Assembly: GCF_943193195.1 (NCBI RefSeq)
Contig: NZ_CALPDG010000010.1
Coordinates: forward strand, 1-64,000
Direction: 5' to 3'
Origin: Mediterraneibacter agrestimuris
GTDB taxonomy: Bacteria > Bacillota > Clostridia > Lachnospirales > Lachnospiraceae
Length of the DNA stretch: 64,000 nt
Shown here: piece by piece, positions 51,958 through 61,085 of the stretch
Layout of the letters: each line of letters begins with the position of its first letter
How positions within the stretch are numbered: position 1 is the first letter of the stretch
Position numbers and translations under genes: made by a program
The notes under the pieces: generated by a model
What the model saw: the letters and a program-made list of their open reading frames with translations, nothing else
What the model was told of the DNA's origin: nothing
Database searches by the model: none

Positions 51958-52752
51958 GTGAAGAAATATTTAGAAATTGCCAAGGCATACATGAAAGCAC
52001 AGTTGATCTGGAGATCGGATACCTTTGTTGACGTGATTCTGTCGGTGGCGAAGATATTATTTGCATGGATCTTATGGAGTATTCTGTTTGAGGGAAAAGA
52101 GCAGATAGCGGGATTGGGCTTTCCGGCGATGATTTCTTACTATATCATAAGCTCCTATTTATTCCAGTTGGAAAAATCTGCTGAGATCAGCCGGCAGATG
52201 ACCGGTATGCTGAGAAATGGTACCTTTTCAAAATATATGGTGATACCGGTACAGACACAGGGGTATTTTGTGGCGATGGAAGCAGGGAAGATTGCGTTTT
52301 CTGCGGGCATTGGTTTTTTAGCAACGTTTCTGTGGTTTTATTTGTTCCGGATTCCATTTGTGCATACAGCCAATAGAAAGCTCCTGTTATGCGGAAGTAT
52401 CATGGTTGTTTTAGGACTGTTGTTTATGGCGCTGCTCAATTACTTTCTTGGGATTTTGACCGTGAAATTTGAGGAGATCAGCATCTTTCTCATGATAAAA
52501 GATAACCTTTCCGCATTTGTGACCGGGGCGGTAATTCCCCTTGCGCTTTTACCGGAATGGATGACAGCAGGCATGAGATTTCTGCCTTTCTATTATGTCA
52601 CATATCTTCCCAGTATGCTGTTTATAGGGAAATGTGAGGAGGAGGCAGTCACAGGCTTAATCGTCTTAGGTGTGTGGTGCATGGTCTTTCTTGTTTTAAA
52701 TCAGGTAACTTATGAACATGATCGAATCAAATATGATGGAGCAGGAATATGA
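51958..52752 (+). CDS. ABC-2 type permease 1
   Basis: This 264-residue protein has six hydrophobic segments and starts at a GTG (KKYLEIAKAYMKAQLIWRSDTFVD). The pattern matches the COG4587 permease that accompanies COG4586 ATPases. CAGGGGGTG gives a moderate ribosome binding site. Its stop overlaps the next start as ATGA. Confidence 0.87.
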   Translation: MKKYLEIAKAYMKAQLIWRSDTFVDVILSVAKILFAWILWSILFEGKEQIAGLGFPAMISYYIISSYLFQLEKSAEISRQMTGMLRNGTFSKYMVIPVQTQGYFVAMEAGKIAFSAGIGFLATFLWFYLFRIPFVHTANRKLLLCGSIMVVLGLLFMALLNYFLGILTVKFEEISIFLMIKDNLSAFVTGAVIPLALLPEWMTAGMRFLPFYYVTYLPSMLFIGKCEEEAVTGLIVLGVWCMVFLVLNQVTYEHDRIKYDGAGI

Positions 52753-53540
52753 AACATAATTTAAAATTTATATCAGAACTGATCGAATTCAGATTATCCC
52801 AAATCATGACCTTCCGGTTGGGATTCTTTGCACCGTTTTTCACTAATACCAGTTATTTTCTGGTTCAGCTTTTCGCTTTCGAGGCAATTTACGGGCATGT
52901 GGACAGTATCCGTGGATGGGGGCATGGGGAAATCCTTATTTTTATTGGAACATTCTCCCTGATTGATGCCCTGAACATGACCATTTGCTTTTTTGGGGTG
53001 ATTTCCATACCGGAGAAAATACAGACAGGAGAACTGGATTTATATCTGACCAAACCAGTGAATCCACTATTACGGATCACCTTTGAAAAAGTAGATCCGG
53101 GCGCCATACCGCTTCTGATCTTCAGCGCCTGTATCGCCTTATATGGGGTGAGAGAAAGCGGCGCGAATCTTTCGTATGCGAATATCATTGGATATTTGTT
53201 TCTGGTTTTGCTAATGACCATACTGTACTACGATATGGAGCTTCTGGTACGGTGCTTTGCCTTTTTTGTGTTCTATGTAGATAACCTGATGAAAATAGAG
53301 AATACGGCTGTGGATTTGTGTCTGAAAATACCGGGGATTGCTTTTTATGGAATCTATAAGTTTATTTTTTACTGTGTATTGCCGTACGGAATCATTGCGA
53401 CGCTGCCAACGCAGGCAGTAACAGGGGCATTGTCGGCAAAAGGATTCCTTTTCGGGGTGGCGATCGTGTGCATTTTTACGTTTTTTGCCTTGTCTTTTTG
53501 GACATATGGCGTACACAGATATGAAAGCGCAAGCAGCTGA
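52749..53540 (+). CDS. ABC-2 type permease 2
   Basis: This 263-residue protein has six hydrophobic segments and matches the COG3694 partner permease. EKIQTGELDLYLTKPVNPLLRI is the cytoplasmic segment characteristic of this group. The four-base overlap with permease 1 shows translational coupling. Together the three genes form a complete exporter. Confidence 0.87.
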   Translation: MKHNLKFISELIEFRLSQIMTFRLGFFAPFFTNTSYFLVQLFAFEAIYGHVDSIRGWGHGEILIFIGTFSLIDALNMTICFFGVISIPEKIQTGELDLYLTKPVNPLLRITFEKVDPGAIPLLIFSACIALYGVRESGANLSYANIIGYLFLVLLMTILYYDMELLVRCFAFFVFYVDNLMKIENTAVDLCLKIPGIAFYGIYKFIFYCVLPYGIIATLPTQAVTGALSAKGFLFGVAIVCIFTFFALSFWTYGVHRYESASS

Positions 53541-53610
53541 TCGTTTTTTGAAAGATATGTGAGATAAATTTAGGATTCACATCTGAGAGATACGAAAGGA
53601 TGACAGAGAG

Positions 53611-54533
53611 ATGGTGAAAATAGACCGTTTATTAGAAATTATTATATATCTGCTGAATCATGATCATGTTCCTGCAAGCTATCTGGCGGAGCGTTTTCAT
53701 GTATCAGTCAGAACCATTCAGAGAGATATGATCAGCATATCTTCTATTGGAATACCTGTATATGCCGATGCGGGGAAAAATGGCGGATATTCGATATTGC
53801 CAAATTATAAAATAAAGAATACAGATATTCGTGATGATGAACAGCAGCTTGTGGTAAAGGCACTAAAGAGTCTTGCAACCTCCTATACAAGTGATACCTT
53901 AAATTCATTGATTGAAAAATATAATGCCATTATTGAAAAGGAAGGCGGTCAGAAAGTATTTTGGGATTTTAGTGTGACAAAGGAGAATCAGCAGGTTCAG
54001 GACATGAACGCAATGCTGGAACAGGCGATTGCTCGGAAGAACTATATTTCTTTTGATTACCGCAATGCGAATGGAGACTATTTTCATCCAACGGTACAGC
54101 CTTTGGCGATTCATTATAAATGGTATGCATGGTATTTATTTACATATGAGGAAACCAGGCAGGATTACCGGACATTTAAGGTCGCAAGAATGAATCATCT
54201 TATTATAGAAGAGAATCACTATGAGCAGGAACATGGGAATATTGAAGAAAGAATGAAAGAATCAGAACAGGCGTATTATAAGACCTGTATCCATATAGAG
54301 GTACAGTTTGATAAGGATGAATCCGGACTGATAAAAGAATATTTTCCGGATTGCCCCATAGAGAAAATTGATGACAGGGTACGCAGAATTTTCATGATGT
54401 TCCGGCAAAAGAAAGATTGTGGAAAGCACTGTTGCTGAGTTTTGGCAGCAGGGTGAAAGTGATAGGGCCGGATGATTACAAGGAGGAGCTGATAGCAACA
54501 GCTCAAAATTTTTTATCTAATTACGACATATAG
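53611..54533 (+). pseudogene. WYL-domain regulator with C-terminal frameshift
   Basis: The frame from 53611 encodes a winged helix (LLNHDHVPASYLAERFHVSVRTIQRDM) and WYL domain (IHYKWYAWYLFTY, RTFKVARM) like the protein at 42985. Near 54400 it shifts and stops at 54438. In the next frame the normal ending follows (KERLWKALLLSFGSRVKV through NFLSNYDI) to a stop at 54533. One lost base explains it. The last 25 bases match the end of the 42985 gene. The truncated 275-residue product keeps the DNA-binding and WYL domains and might retain some function. Confidence 0.85.
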
Positions 54534-54582
54534 CTGTCGTCAATGTGTTGTATAATGATGGAAAACATTTGAGGAGGTTTTT

Positions 54583-55173
54583 ATGGAGCGATGCAGTTGG
54601 TGCCTTGACGGTGGTATTGTACAAAAATATCATGACGAAGAGTGGGGGATTCCTCTTCACGATGATAAAAAGCATTTTGAATATATTTCCATGGAAGTTA
54701 TGCAGTGTGGATTAAACTGGACAATGATGTTAAAAAAGTGTGACATTTTTCGGAAATGCTTTGATGATTTTGACTTTCATCAGATTGCAAAGTATTCAGA
54801 ACAGGATATTATCAGGATTATGAACGAAGAGGGTATGATAAGATCCAGAAGAAAGATAGAGGCTATTATAGGAAACGCAAAGGCGTTTCTCAAGATTATA
54901 GAAGAATATGGAAGCTTTGATGATTATATATGGTCCTATTCCAATTATGAAAGCCTGATTTATGTTAAACATCACAATGGCCAGGGAGAAGCAAGTAATG
55001 TGTTGTCAGATCAGATCAGCAAAGATTTGAAAAAAAGAGGGTTTAAATATTTGGGTTCTATCACAGTGTTTTCTCATTTACAGGCCTGTGGAATTATAAA
55101 TGACCATTCGCCACAGTGCTATATGTATAAGAAATTGATACATATGGGAAATGTGAGGTATATCAATGACTAA
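54583..55173 (+). CDS. tag: DNA-3-methyladenine glycosylase I
   Basis: This 196-residue protein starts MERCSWCLDGGIVQKYHDEEWGIP. The zinc ligands known for Tag are all present: C4, H17 and the C-terminal HSPQC pair. The catalytic glutamate fits FEYISMEVMQCGLNW. It removes 3-methyladenine from DNA. TTGAGGAGGTTTTT precedes the ATG. The last eight bases overlap the MFS exporter gene, which implies joint expression of a repair enzyme and an exporter. Confidence 0.94.
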   Translation: MERCSWCLDGGIVQKYHDEEWGIPLHDDKKHFEYISMEVMQCGLNWTMMLKKCDIFRKCFDDFDFHQIAKYSEQDIIRIMNEEGMIRSRRKIEAIIGNAKAFLKIIEEYGSFDDYIWSYSNYESLIYVKHHNGQGEASNVLSDQISKDLKKRGFKYLGSITVFSHLQACGIINDHSPQCYMYKKLIHMGNVRYIND

Positions 55174-56473
55174 AAGAAGAGAATCCCATATCAGAGATTT
55201 CGCACTACTGTTTACAGGTCAAACGGTTTCACAGCTTGGAACAAACATGACCAGTTTTGCATTGATTATCTGGGTATATACAAAGAACGGTCAGGTTATG
55301 GCCTCCTCTTTGCTTGCCATTTGCAGCGCAATACCATATTTGATTGTGAGCTTGTTTGGCGGTGCTATTGTGGACAATGCAAATAAGAAAAAAATCATGC
55401 TGATCTGTGATTCGATTGCCGCTATATGTTCATTTGTCATTTTAAGTTGTTTTATGAGCGGTATTTTGGAACTTTGGATACTCTGTGTGGTAAATATAAT
55501 CAGCGGTTTTATGAATGCTTTTCAAAACCCGGCATCGCAGGTAGCAGTATCTTTACTGGTTAGTCAAAAAGACTATGCAAGAGTTGGCGGCTTGCAGTCT
55601 GTAGCTGGTTCTGTCATTGGAATACTGACACCGGTTCTGGCAGCAGGGGTTCTGAGCAGCGGAGGCTTAGGGTTAATCATTGTTATAGATTTGGGGACAT
55701 TTTTATTTGCATTTATAACATTGCTGCTGTTTGTCAGAATACCAGATATTGTAAAGGAAGATCAGAATGCAGCTTTCAATGAAATTGCCGGAAGTATCAA
55801 GGAGGCAGCTTCATATTTGAAAACAAATCAGGGAATTTTGGTACTTCTATCGATGTATAGTGTACTGGAATTCATGGGGGCTATTTCCTTTGACAGTATG
55901 TATTCTCCATTGATTCTTGCCCGAACAGGTAATGATGAAATGGCAGTTGGAACAATAGCTGCGTTTATGGCTGCAGGGTGCCTGGCTGCAAGTATTATGC
56001 TGACGGTAATGAAACAGCCCCAAAGAAAATTATCAATGATGTATGTGGGAAGTTTTATGTGTCTTGTAGGAATCACTCTATTTGGTATGGGGAGAAATAT
56101 AGAGCAGTGGTGTGTGGTCGTATTCTTTGGATGCTTTGGAGCACCAATTTATTCTACCTATCAAACAGTCATATTACGGGAAAAGGTACCCACTTCTATG
56201 CAAGGAAGGATGTTTTCTCTGCAGGGAATGATTACAGGAATGCTTGCGCCTGTTGGATATTTGTCAGGTGCATTATTGGCAGATTATATTTGTGAACCAT
56301 TTATGCAAAAAAATGGTAAGGTGCAGCAGCTTTTATCTGTGTTTGTTGGTCAGGGAAAGGGTTCTGGCATTGGATTAATATTTGTTGCGGCGGGGCTCAC
56401 TGGTATTCTCTTTCTTGTAGTTTTAAGTCAAAATAGAAAAATAAAGGAATTGGATGAGGTTGAAATTTTGTAG
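55166..56473 (+). CDS. MFS exporter (macrolide-efflux-like)
   Basis: This 435-residue protein has about twelve hydrophobic segments. It starts IRDFALLFTGQTVSQLGTNMTSFALIIWVY, as in the MefA-like/MFS_3 group, and GGAIVDNANKKKIM is the loop between helices 2 and 3. A second half-motif is VPTSMQGRMFSLQG. Such proteins expel drugs by proton antiport. Overlap with tag suggests that the exported compound may damage DNA. This is inference. Confidence 0.9.
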   Translation: MTKRRESHIRDFALLFTGQTVSQLGTNMTSFALIIWVYTKNGQVMASSLLAICSAIPYLIVSLFGGAIVDNANKKKIMLICDSIAAICSFVILSCFMSGILELWILCVVNIISGFMNAFQNPASQVAVSLLVSQKDYARVGGLQSVAGSVIGILTPVLAAGVLSSGGLGLIIVIDLGTFLFAFITLLLFVRIPDIVKEDQNAAFNEIAGSIKEAASYLKTNQGILVLLSMYSVLEFMGAISFDSMYSPLILARTGNDEMAVGTIAAFMAAGCLAASIMLTVMKQPQRKLSMMYVGSFMCLVGITLFGMGRNIEQWCVVVFFGCFGAPIYSTYQTVILREKVPTSMQGRMFSLQGMITGMLAPVGYLSGALLADYICEPFMQKNGKVQQLLSVFVGQGKGSGIGLIFVAAGLTGILFLVVLSQNRKIKELDEVEIL

Positions 56474-56567
56474 ATGGAATTGTTAATAGGGGAATGGACA
56501 GGTTTGTGGCAAATGGACCACACATAATTTTGGATACAACAGATTTTACTCAGATTGATCAAGAATT

Positions 56568-56699
56568 GTTATCGTTACAACGGCTTATCATGTGTTCAGA
56601 GCATTAATTCCGGCAAAACAGCAAGGATTAAAGTGTGTTGGAAAAGAGGCAGAGACAGTTGCTCCATACTGGAGTGATTGTCTCTGTCTTTATGTTTAA
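56568..56699 (+). pseudogene. Fragment resembling a DUF218 (YdcF/SanA-like) protein
   Basis: The frame reads VIVTTAYHVFRALIPAKQQGLKCVG. This resembles the DUF218 segment VTSDYHMFRAL-xx-AKKLG of small membrane-linked proteins. The N-terminal part is missing and the frame ends soon after. It is probably the remains of a gene once behind the MFS exporter. Confidence 0.5.
56651..56685 (+). terminator. Hairpin terminator after the MFS gene
   Basis: AGAGACA (56651-56657) pairs with TGTCTCT (56679-56685), and CTCCA-TAC-TGGAG forms the top of the stem. The following GTCTTTATGTTT is only weakly T-rich. Confidence 0.6.
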
Positions 56700-56700
56700 G

Positions 56701-56749
56701 AGAAATATAACTTGGATGGACCTTCTATTAGAACTAATATAGAAAAAAT
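56701..56749 (+). repeat. AGAAATATAACTTGGAT repeat, copy 2
   Basis: This is the second copy of the sequence at 35053. It is exact over 17 bases and similar over about 30 more. Both copies follow hairpin terminators. Confidence 0.6.
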
Positions 56750-56849
56750 CAAGCAGCAGCCAACTGTATTTATTTTTAAAGTGACGAATCTCTTACGAAA
56801 ATAGCACCACATTCACCCTGGATTTTTCTATTCCTACAAAATTGTAGCC

Positions 56850-56886
56850 TTACAGTAATATTACAGTAAGGTATGGATGGTATACT
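56850..56886 (+). promoter_or_regulatory. TTACAGTAA-box promoter, copy 2
   Basis: The box TTACAGTAATATTACAGTAA starts at 56850 and is followed by GG, nine bases and a TATACT -10 at 56881-56886. CTACAA-AA-TTGTAG lies directly upstream. The block matches the promoter at 63150 almost base for base. It drives the polyprenyl synthase operon. Confidence 0.85.
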
Positions 56887-56954
56887 TTCATAAAATGTAA
56901 AGTACAAGAAAAGATGGTTGTTCTATGGAGCATTGCCAGACGAGGAGTAATTTT

Positions 56955-57980
56955 ATGATAAATATTGAGGATGTGCCAGGACTTGAAACTGAACTGCAGA
57001 TGGTAAATACGCATATAGAACGTTTATGCCGGTCAAACAATAAGTCAATGCAGAAAATGCTGGATTGGGTGCTGAACGCAAGGGGAAAGCAGATACGGCC
57101 GATTTTGACACTTTTATGTGCGAGGCTCAAAGGGAAAGCTGTTGATGCGACAGAGGTCGCGGCGGTGATTGAAATATGCCATACCGCTTCACTGATCCAT
57201 GATGACATTATAGATGAAGCGGATACCCGCAGGGGACAATTATCCGTGCAGAAAAAATTCGGAAAGGAGATGGCAGTCTATGCTGGCGATTTTATGATTT
57301 TTTCTACAATTAGACGGACTGGTCTGAAGAACAAGCCCTGGTATGGTTTGATGTTTGACAAATTGGAAACCATGTGTGATGGGGAGGTCAGCCAATTTGA
57401 TAATCGTTATAATACGGAAATTACAGAGGAGAAGTATATTGAGAATATCCTGGGAAAGACATCGGCAATGTTTAGTATAGCTTGTGGATCGGGTGCTTAC
57501 GAAGGTAAGTGTAAGGACAGTGAAGTATTGGCAGCAGAACGGTTTGCAGAAAAATTTGGTCTGCTGTTTCAACTGAGAGATGATCTGTTGGATTTTGTGT
57601 CCACAGATGACTTAGCAAAGAAGACCATACATAATGATTTTTGGTGCGGATATTATACACTCCCGGCTATTTACTCATTTTCTGATTGCAGGAATGGTGC
57701 CAAACTGAAACAAATTGCAATGGATATCAAAAATGGTCTGTATAGTGAATTGACAGACAAGCGAATAGCGGAATTAATCCGTGTTTCCGATGGCTTCGGA
57801 TATACTTTGGGGATGATAGATCAATATGCCGAAGAAGCGAAGCAGAGTCTGAATGTGTTTAAAGATTCTATTGCCAGAAAAAAGCTGCAGGAATTAGTTG
57901 ATACGGTTCAGCTAAGTGCCCATAGGATCGTGTCAGATCATTTGTCTGATATTCCGTTTGAAAAGTTTGCTTCTATTTAA
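56955..57980 (+). CDS. Trans-polyprenyl diphosphate synthase
   Basis: This 341-residue protein has both aspartate-rich motifs of chain-elongating prenyltransferases: HDDIIDEADTRRG (first DDxxD) and QLRDDLLDF (second). The GKQIRP motif binds isopentenyl diphosphate. It would extend allylic diphosphates to longer chains. The ATG at 56955 follows GACGAGGAGTAATTTT. One at 56925 has no binding site. The box promoter and the downstream membrane genes suggest a role in the envelope response rather than in quinone synthesis. Chain length cannot be read from sequence. Confidence 0.9.
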   Translation: MINIEDVPGLETELQMVNTHIERLCRSNNKSMQKMLDWVLNARGKQIRPILTLLCARLKGKAVDATEVAAVIEICHTASLIHDDIIDEADTRRGQLSVQKKFGKEMAVYAGDFMIFSTIRRTGLKNKPWYGLMFDKLETMCDGEVSQFDNRYNTEITEEKYIENILGKTSAMFSIACGSGAYEGKCKDSEVLAAERFAEKFGLLFQLRDDLLDFVSTDDLAKKTIHNDFWCGYYTLPAIYSFSDCRNGAKLKQIAMDIKNGLYSELTDKRIAELIRVSDGFGYTLGMIDQYAEEAKQSLNVFKDSIARKKLQELVDTVQLSAHRIVSDHLSDIPFEKFASI

Positions 57981-58022
57981 GAGGTCGGTTTAAAAACCAG
58001 GAAAATACTTCAGGGGAATATT

Positions 58023-58619
58023 ATGACAGAAAGAAACAAGTGGAAATCAATGATAGAAAAAATAGGACATATCTGTGAAGGCAAATATGATTCGTTTTGG
58101 CCTATGGTTATGATATTTTTCACCATGAGCCTGACAGGATGGTTATGGGAGGTCTGCCTTCATTTGATTTCGGATGGGAGTTTTGTGAACCGCGGATTCC
58201 TTCATGGACCGTGGCTGCCTATTTATGGTTCCGGGAGTATACTGATCCTGACACTACTTCATAGGCTGCGCAAAAAGCCGCTGCTGGAATTTCTGGCTAT
58301 CATTCTCCTATGTGGCTGTATTGAGTATTACATATCATGGTTTCTGGAGCAGATGTATGATGGAATGAGATGGTGGGATTACAGCGATTATTTTCTGAAT
58401 CTTAATGGAAGAATTTGTGTAGAAGGGTTGCTGGCCTTTGGCTTTGGCGGGATGGTGATCGTATACTTTTATGCACCGCTTCTTGATCATCTATTCAGGC
58501 GCATACCGAAAAAAATACTTGCGCCAGCATGCCTGGTACTAATCTTAATATTTTGTGCGGATCTGATATATTCAGGCAAAAATCCGAATCTCGGTATTGG
58601 AATTGCCAGATGCCGTTAA
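58023..58619 (+). CDS. CmpB-like membrane protein (PF06541 type)
   Basis: This 198-residue protein has five hydrophobic segments. FFTMSLTGWLWEVCLH, RGFLHGPWLPIYGSGS and GCIEYYISWFLEQMY...WWDYSDYFLNLNGRICVEG are hallmarks of the PF06541 family, once called putative ABC-transporter type IV. The molecular role is not established. It lies 42 bp after the polyprenyl synthase gene in the same transcript. Confidence 0.85.
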   Translation: MTERNKWKSMIEKIGHICEGKYDSFWPMVMIFFTMSLTGWLWEVCLHLISDGSFVNRGFLHGPWLPIYGSGSILILTLLHRLRKKPLLEFLAIILLCGCIEYYISWFLEQMYDGMRWWDYSDYFLNLNGRICVEGLLAFGFGGMVIVYFYAPLLDHLFRRIPKKILAPACLVLILIFCADLIYSGKNPNLGIGIARCR

Positions 58620-58671
58620 TGATACATATATCCTAAAAGTTTAAGTGTTGTGAAAAAAGTATGGAGAGATT

Positions 58672-59862
58672 ATGCTTGCTGTTTATTTGTCACCAATTTA
58701 TATTATCGCAAACAGCTATCTGCTGATTCGGCTTCACAGATGGCTGGGTACATGCAATCCATTGTTCAGAAAAACAGGGATATGTGTTGCAATCAGCTTG
58801 GCCTATGTTTTTCTGGTAGCGTCATTATTGATTGCGTTTTTTCTGCCGATAGGGCCGGCTAGGAGGATTATGAAATTGATCAGTAATTATTGGCTCGGTA
58901 TACTGCTGTATCTGATTTTGGCTGTTCTAATGGCAGATGCGATTTGTTTCCTGCTTTTCCTTATCACGAAACGGAGGTTAAAATGCCGGACCGCTGCGGC
59001 GGGAGGAATCTGTGCAGTGGTTGTTCTTGTGCTTAGTGCATGGGGAGCATACAATGCCCGTATCATCCAGGTTACACCATATGAGATTACTGTCAATAAA
59101 GACGGCGGAAGATTAGAAAACTTAAATGTGGTATTAGCCGCTGACTTGCATTTGGGTTACAACATTGGTACTGCACACATGATGCAGATGGTAGATAAGA
59201 TCAATGAACAGAATGCAGATCTTGTGGTATTTGCAGGCGATATTTTTGATAATGAATACGAGGCTCTTGATGATCCGGAAGAACTGATTGCCGTATTGCA
59301 AAAAATTCAGTCGAAGCACGGTGTTTATGCCTGTTATGGAAATCATGATGTTGAGGAAAAAATACTGGCAGGTTTTACTTTTGGGGGAAACAAAAAGAAA
59401 GAGAGCAGTATACAGATGGATGAGTTTTTGGAGAGAGCCGGTATTCATTTGTTACAGGATGAAGCAGTATTGATTGATGACAGTTTTTATCTGTATGGCA
59501 GGCCAGATGCACAGCGGCCCGGACGTGGGATTAATATGAGAAAAACTGCTGCAGAACTGATGGGGGAACTTGATACGGAAAAGCCGGTTATTGTGATTGA
59601 CCATGAACCGAAGGAACTCCAGGAATTGGCAGATGCCGGGGTGGACATTGATCTGTGTGGTCATACACACGATGGACAGATGTTTCCAGCAAATCTGATT
59701 ACAGCACTTATGTGGGAGAATTCCTATGGATATCTGAAAAAGGATCATATGCATACGATTGTGACTTCGGGTGTTGGGCTTTTTGGACCGAATATGCGTG
59801 TAGGTACGATTGCGGAAATCTGCCCCATCACAGTACATTTTCAATATAGGAATAACATATAG
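58672..59862 (+). CDS. Membrane-anchored metallophosphoesterase
   Basis: This 396-residue protein has four hydrophobic segments in the first 130 residues and a calcineurin-like phosphoesterase domain after them. Metal-binding motifs are all visible: AADLHLG, VFAGDIFDNE, YGNHDVE, IDHEP and CGHTHDGQM. The catalytic domain probably faces outward, as in YkuE/YaeI relatives that act on lipid pyrophosphates or lipid-linked substrates. Its position next to a polyprenyl synthase makes a prenyl (pyro)phosphate a reasonable substrate. This is inference. Confidence 0.9.
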   Translation: MLAVYLSPIYIIANSYLLIRLHRWLGTCNPLFRKTGICVAISLAYVFLVASLLIAFFLPIGPARRIMKLISNYWLGILLYLILAVLMADAICFLLFLITKRRLKCRTAAAGGICAVVVLVLSAWGAYNARIIQVTPYEITVNKDGGRLENLNVVLAADLHLGYNIGTAHMMQMVDKINEQNADLVVFAGDIFDNEYEALDDPEELIAVLQKIQSKHGVYACYGNHDVEEKILAGFTFGGNKKKESSIQMDEFLERAGIHLLQDEAVLIDDSFYLYGRPDAQRPGRGINMRKTAAELMGELDTEKPVIVIDHEPKELQELADAGVDIDLCGHTHDGQMFPANLITALMWENSYGYLKKDHMHTIVTSGVGLFGPNMRVGTIAEICPITVHFQYRNNI

Positions 59863-59924
59863 GATGGTGAGTTTACCAGTATTGTGCATGGTTCAATTTA
59901 TAAAAAAGTATTGGAGGGTAAATT

Positions 59925-60281
59925 TTGGAGAGTATAAGAAAAATTTTAATTGTGGATGATGATACTCTTTTTCTTAATCTTCTTGCACAGGCATTAAGAG
60001 AACGAGGGCATATTGTTACAACAGCTTCTGGCGTTCAGGAAGCCAAGAATGCTTTTTTGGCAGATGATTTTTCCCTGGTATGTTCTGACATTCGGATGGC
60101 TGACGGAACAGGCTTTGAACTACTTGATTATATAAGGACATCTTTTACAAAATTGCCAGCCATCATAATGAGTAGCTATTTGACCCGTGAGGATCGTTTT
60201 GAGGCTCGAATAGCAAAGGTGTTCTGGGTAGAAAAGACAGATAAAAATCTCGTAGATATTATAGTAAATTATGAAAAATAA
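59925..60281 (+). CDS. Stand-alone receiver-domain protein
   Basis: This 118-residue protein is a single receiver domain: ILIVDDDTLF with D11 and D12, the phosphorylation site D55 in VCSDIRMADG, and an MSSYL strand. The conserved lysine region reads VEKTD instead of KPF. The start is a TTG eight bases after GGAGGG. There is no output domain, so it may act as a phosphate sink or a protein-binding switch. It overlaps the small membrane protein gene that follows. Confidence 0.88.
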   Translation: MESIRKILIVDDDTLFLNLLAQALRERGHIVTTASGVQEAKNAFLADDFSLVCSDIRMADGTGFELLDYIRTSFTKLPAIIMSSYLTREDRFEARIAKVFWVEKTDKNLVDIIVNYEK

Positions 60282-60426
60282 AACACATATGCCGGTATTA
60301 AGAAAAATTTTTTGGAAAATCATCCTGATTGTAGGTGGAGTATTGCTATGTATTTTATTTGTTGCTATTACTGTTGTCTGGTCGCTGACAGATTATATTT
60401 TTAGAAAATTAGAAAGAGAAGTCTAG
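60271..60426 (+). CDS. Small single-span membrane protein
   Basis: This 51-residue protein has a basic N-terminus (MKNKTHMPVLRKIFWK) and one hydrophobic helix (IILIVGGVLLCILFVAI). The C-terminus is charged. Its ATG overlaps the stop region of the receiver gene by 11 bases, so it is probably translated by coupling. Proteins of this size are often missed, and I do not recognise a family. Confidence 0.6.
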   Translation: MKNKTHMPVLRKIFWKIILIVGGVLLCILFVAITVVWSLTDYIFRKLEREV

Positions 60427-60521
60427 TGGACGGAGACAGAACAGGAATAATAAAGGATGGGATTTACCAAGAATGTAGTTAATAGGTTTGTGACCGATTA
60501 ACAAATTAAGGAGGAACTGTT

Positions 60522-61085
60522 ATGCTGCGTAAATTGATTTCCGGATTGCTGCTCTTGGCGGCATTGACGACAAGCCTTACGGGGTGCGGCATGGATTTGG
60601 CCCGCGGTATCATTAGGGAGTATGAAGATAATAAAGACGGTATTAAAAGTGAGCTTCATGAACTGAAAGATGGTATTAAAAATGAATTTAATGACTGGAT
60701 GAGTTCTATCAGCCGATACTCCCTCACTAGGGACAAAAGCTTAAAAGGCAAAAGGGAACTCGGTATTGATGATTATGTTGGAAGTTATGAAGCTGAGTAC
60801 ACCCGATTTAACGGGGAAAAATATATCTTCGGCGGTACTTCGATGGAACGTGAAAATGGCAGTACACTGAAAGTGACTTATTCACTTAATATTAAATCCG
60901 GTACGGCTGCCCTTTATTGGCTCGGAAGTACAGATGAGCATATCATTTTGGGAGATAAGGAAGAACATATGATTGCGGAAGTGACTGCCGAGGACGTTTA
61001 CGAGTTTACTTTTAATGCCGGAGATAATTTTATCGTTCTCAAAGGTGATGATTTCACTGGAAGTCTGTCACTTAAGGTTGAATGA
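60522..61085 (+). CDS. Predicted lipoprotein of unknown function
   Basis: This 187-residue protein has a lipoprotein signal ending in SLTGCG with the lipidated cysteine at C22. A charged helical stretch (EYEDNKDGIKSELHELKDGIKNEF) contains an imperfect repeat of DGIK. The C-terminal part looks all-beta. TTAAGGAGGAACTGTT precedes the ATG. It would sit on the outer face of the membrane next to the sensor system encoded downstream. Confidence 0.8.
   Translation: MLRKLISGLLLLAALTTSLTGCGMDLARGIIREYEDNKDGIKSELHELKDGIKNEFNDWMSSISRYSLTRDKSLKGKRELGIDDYVGSYEAEYTRFNGEKYIFGGTSMERENGSTLKVTYSLNIKSGTAALYWLGSTDEHIILGDKEEHMIAEVTAEDVYEFTFNAGDNFIVLKGDDFTGSLSLKVE

Larger units (their letters stand above)
56474..56954 (+). 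other. Intergenic region with gene debris and promoter
   Basis: The 480 bases hold a remnant of a DUF218-like gene (56568-56699), a hairpin terminator inside it, the second copy of the AGAAATATAACTTGGAT repeat at 56701 and the box promoter at 56850. No intact gene is present. Confidence 0.65.
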
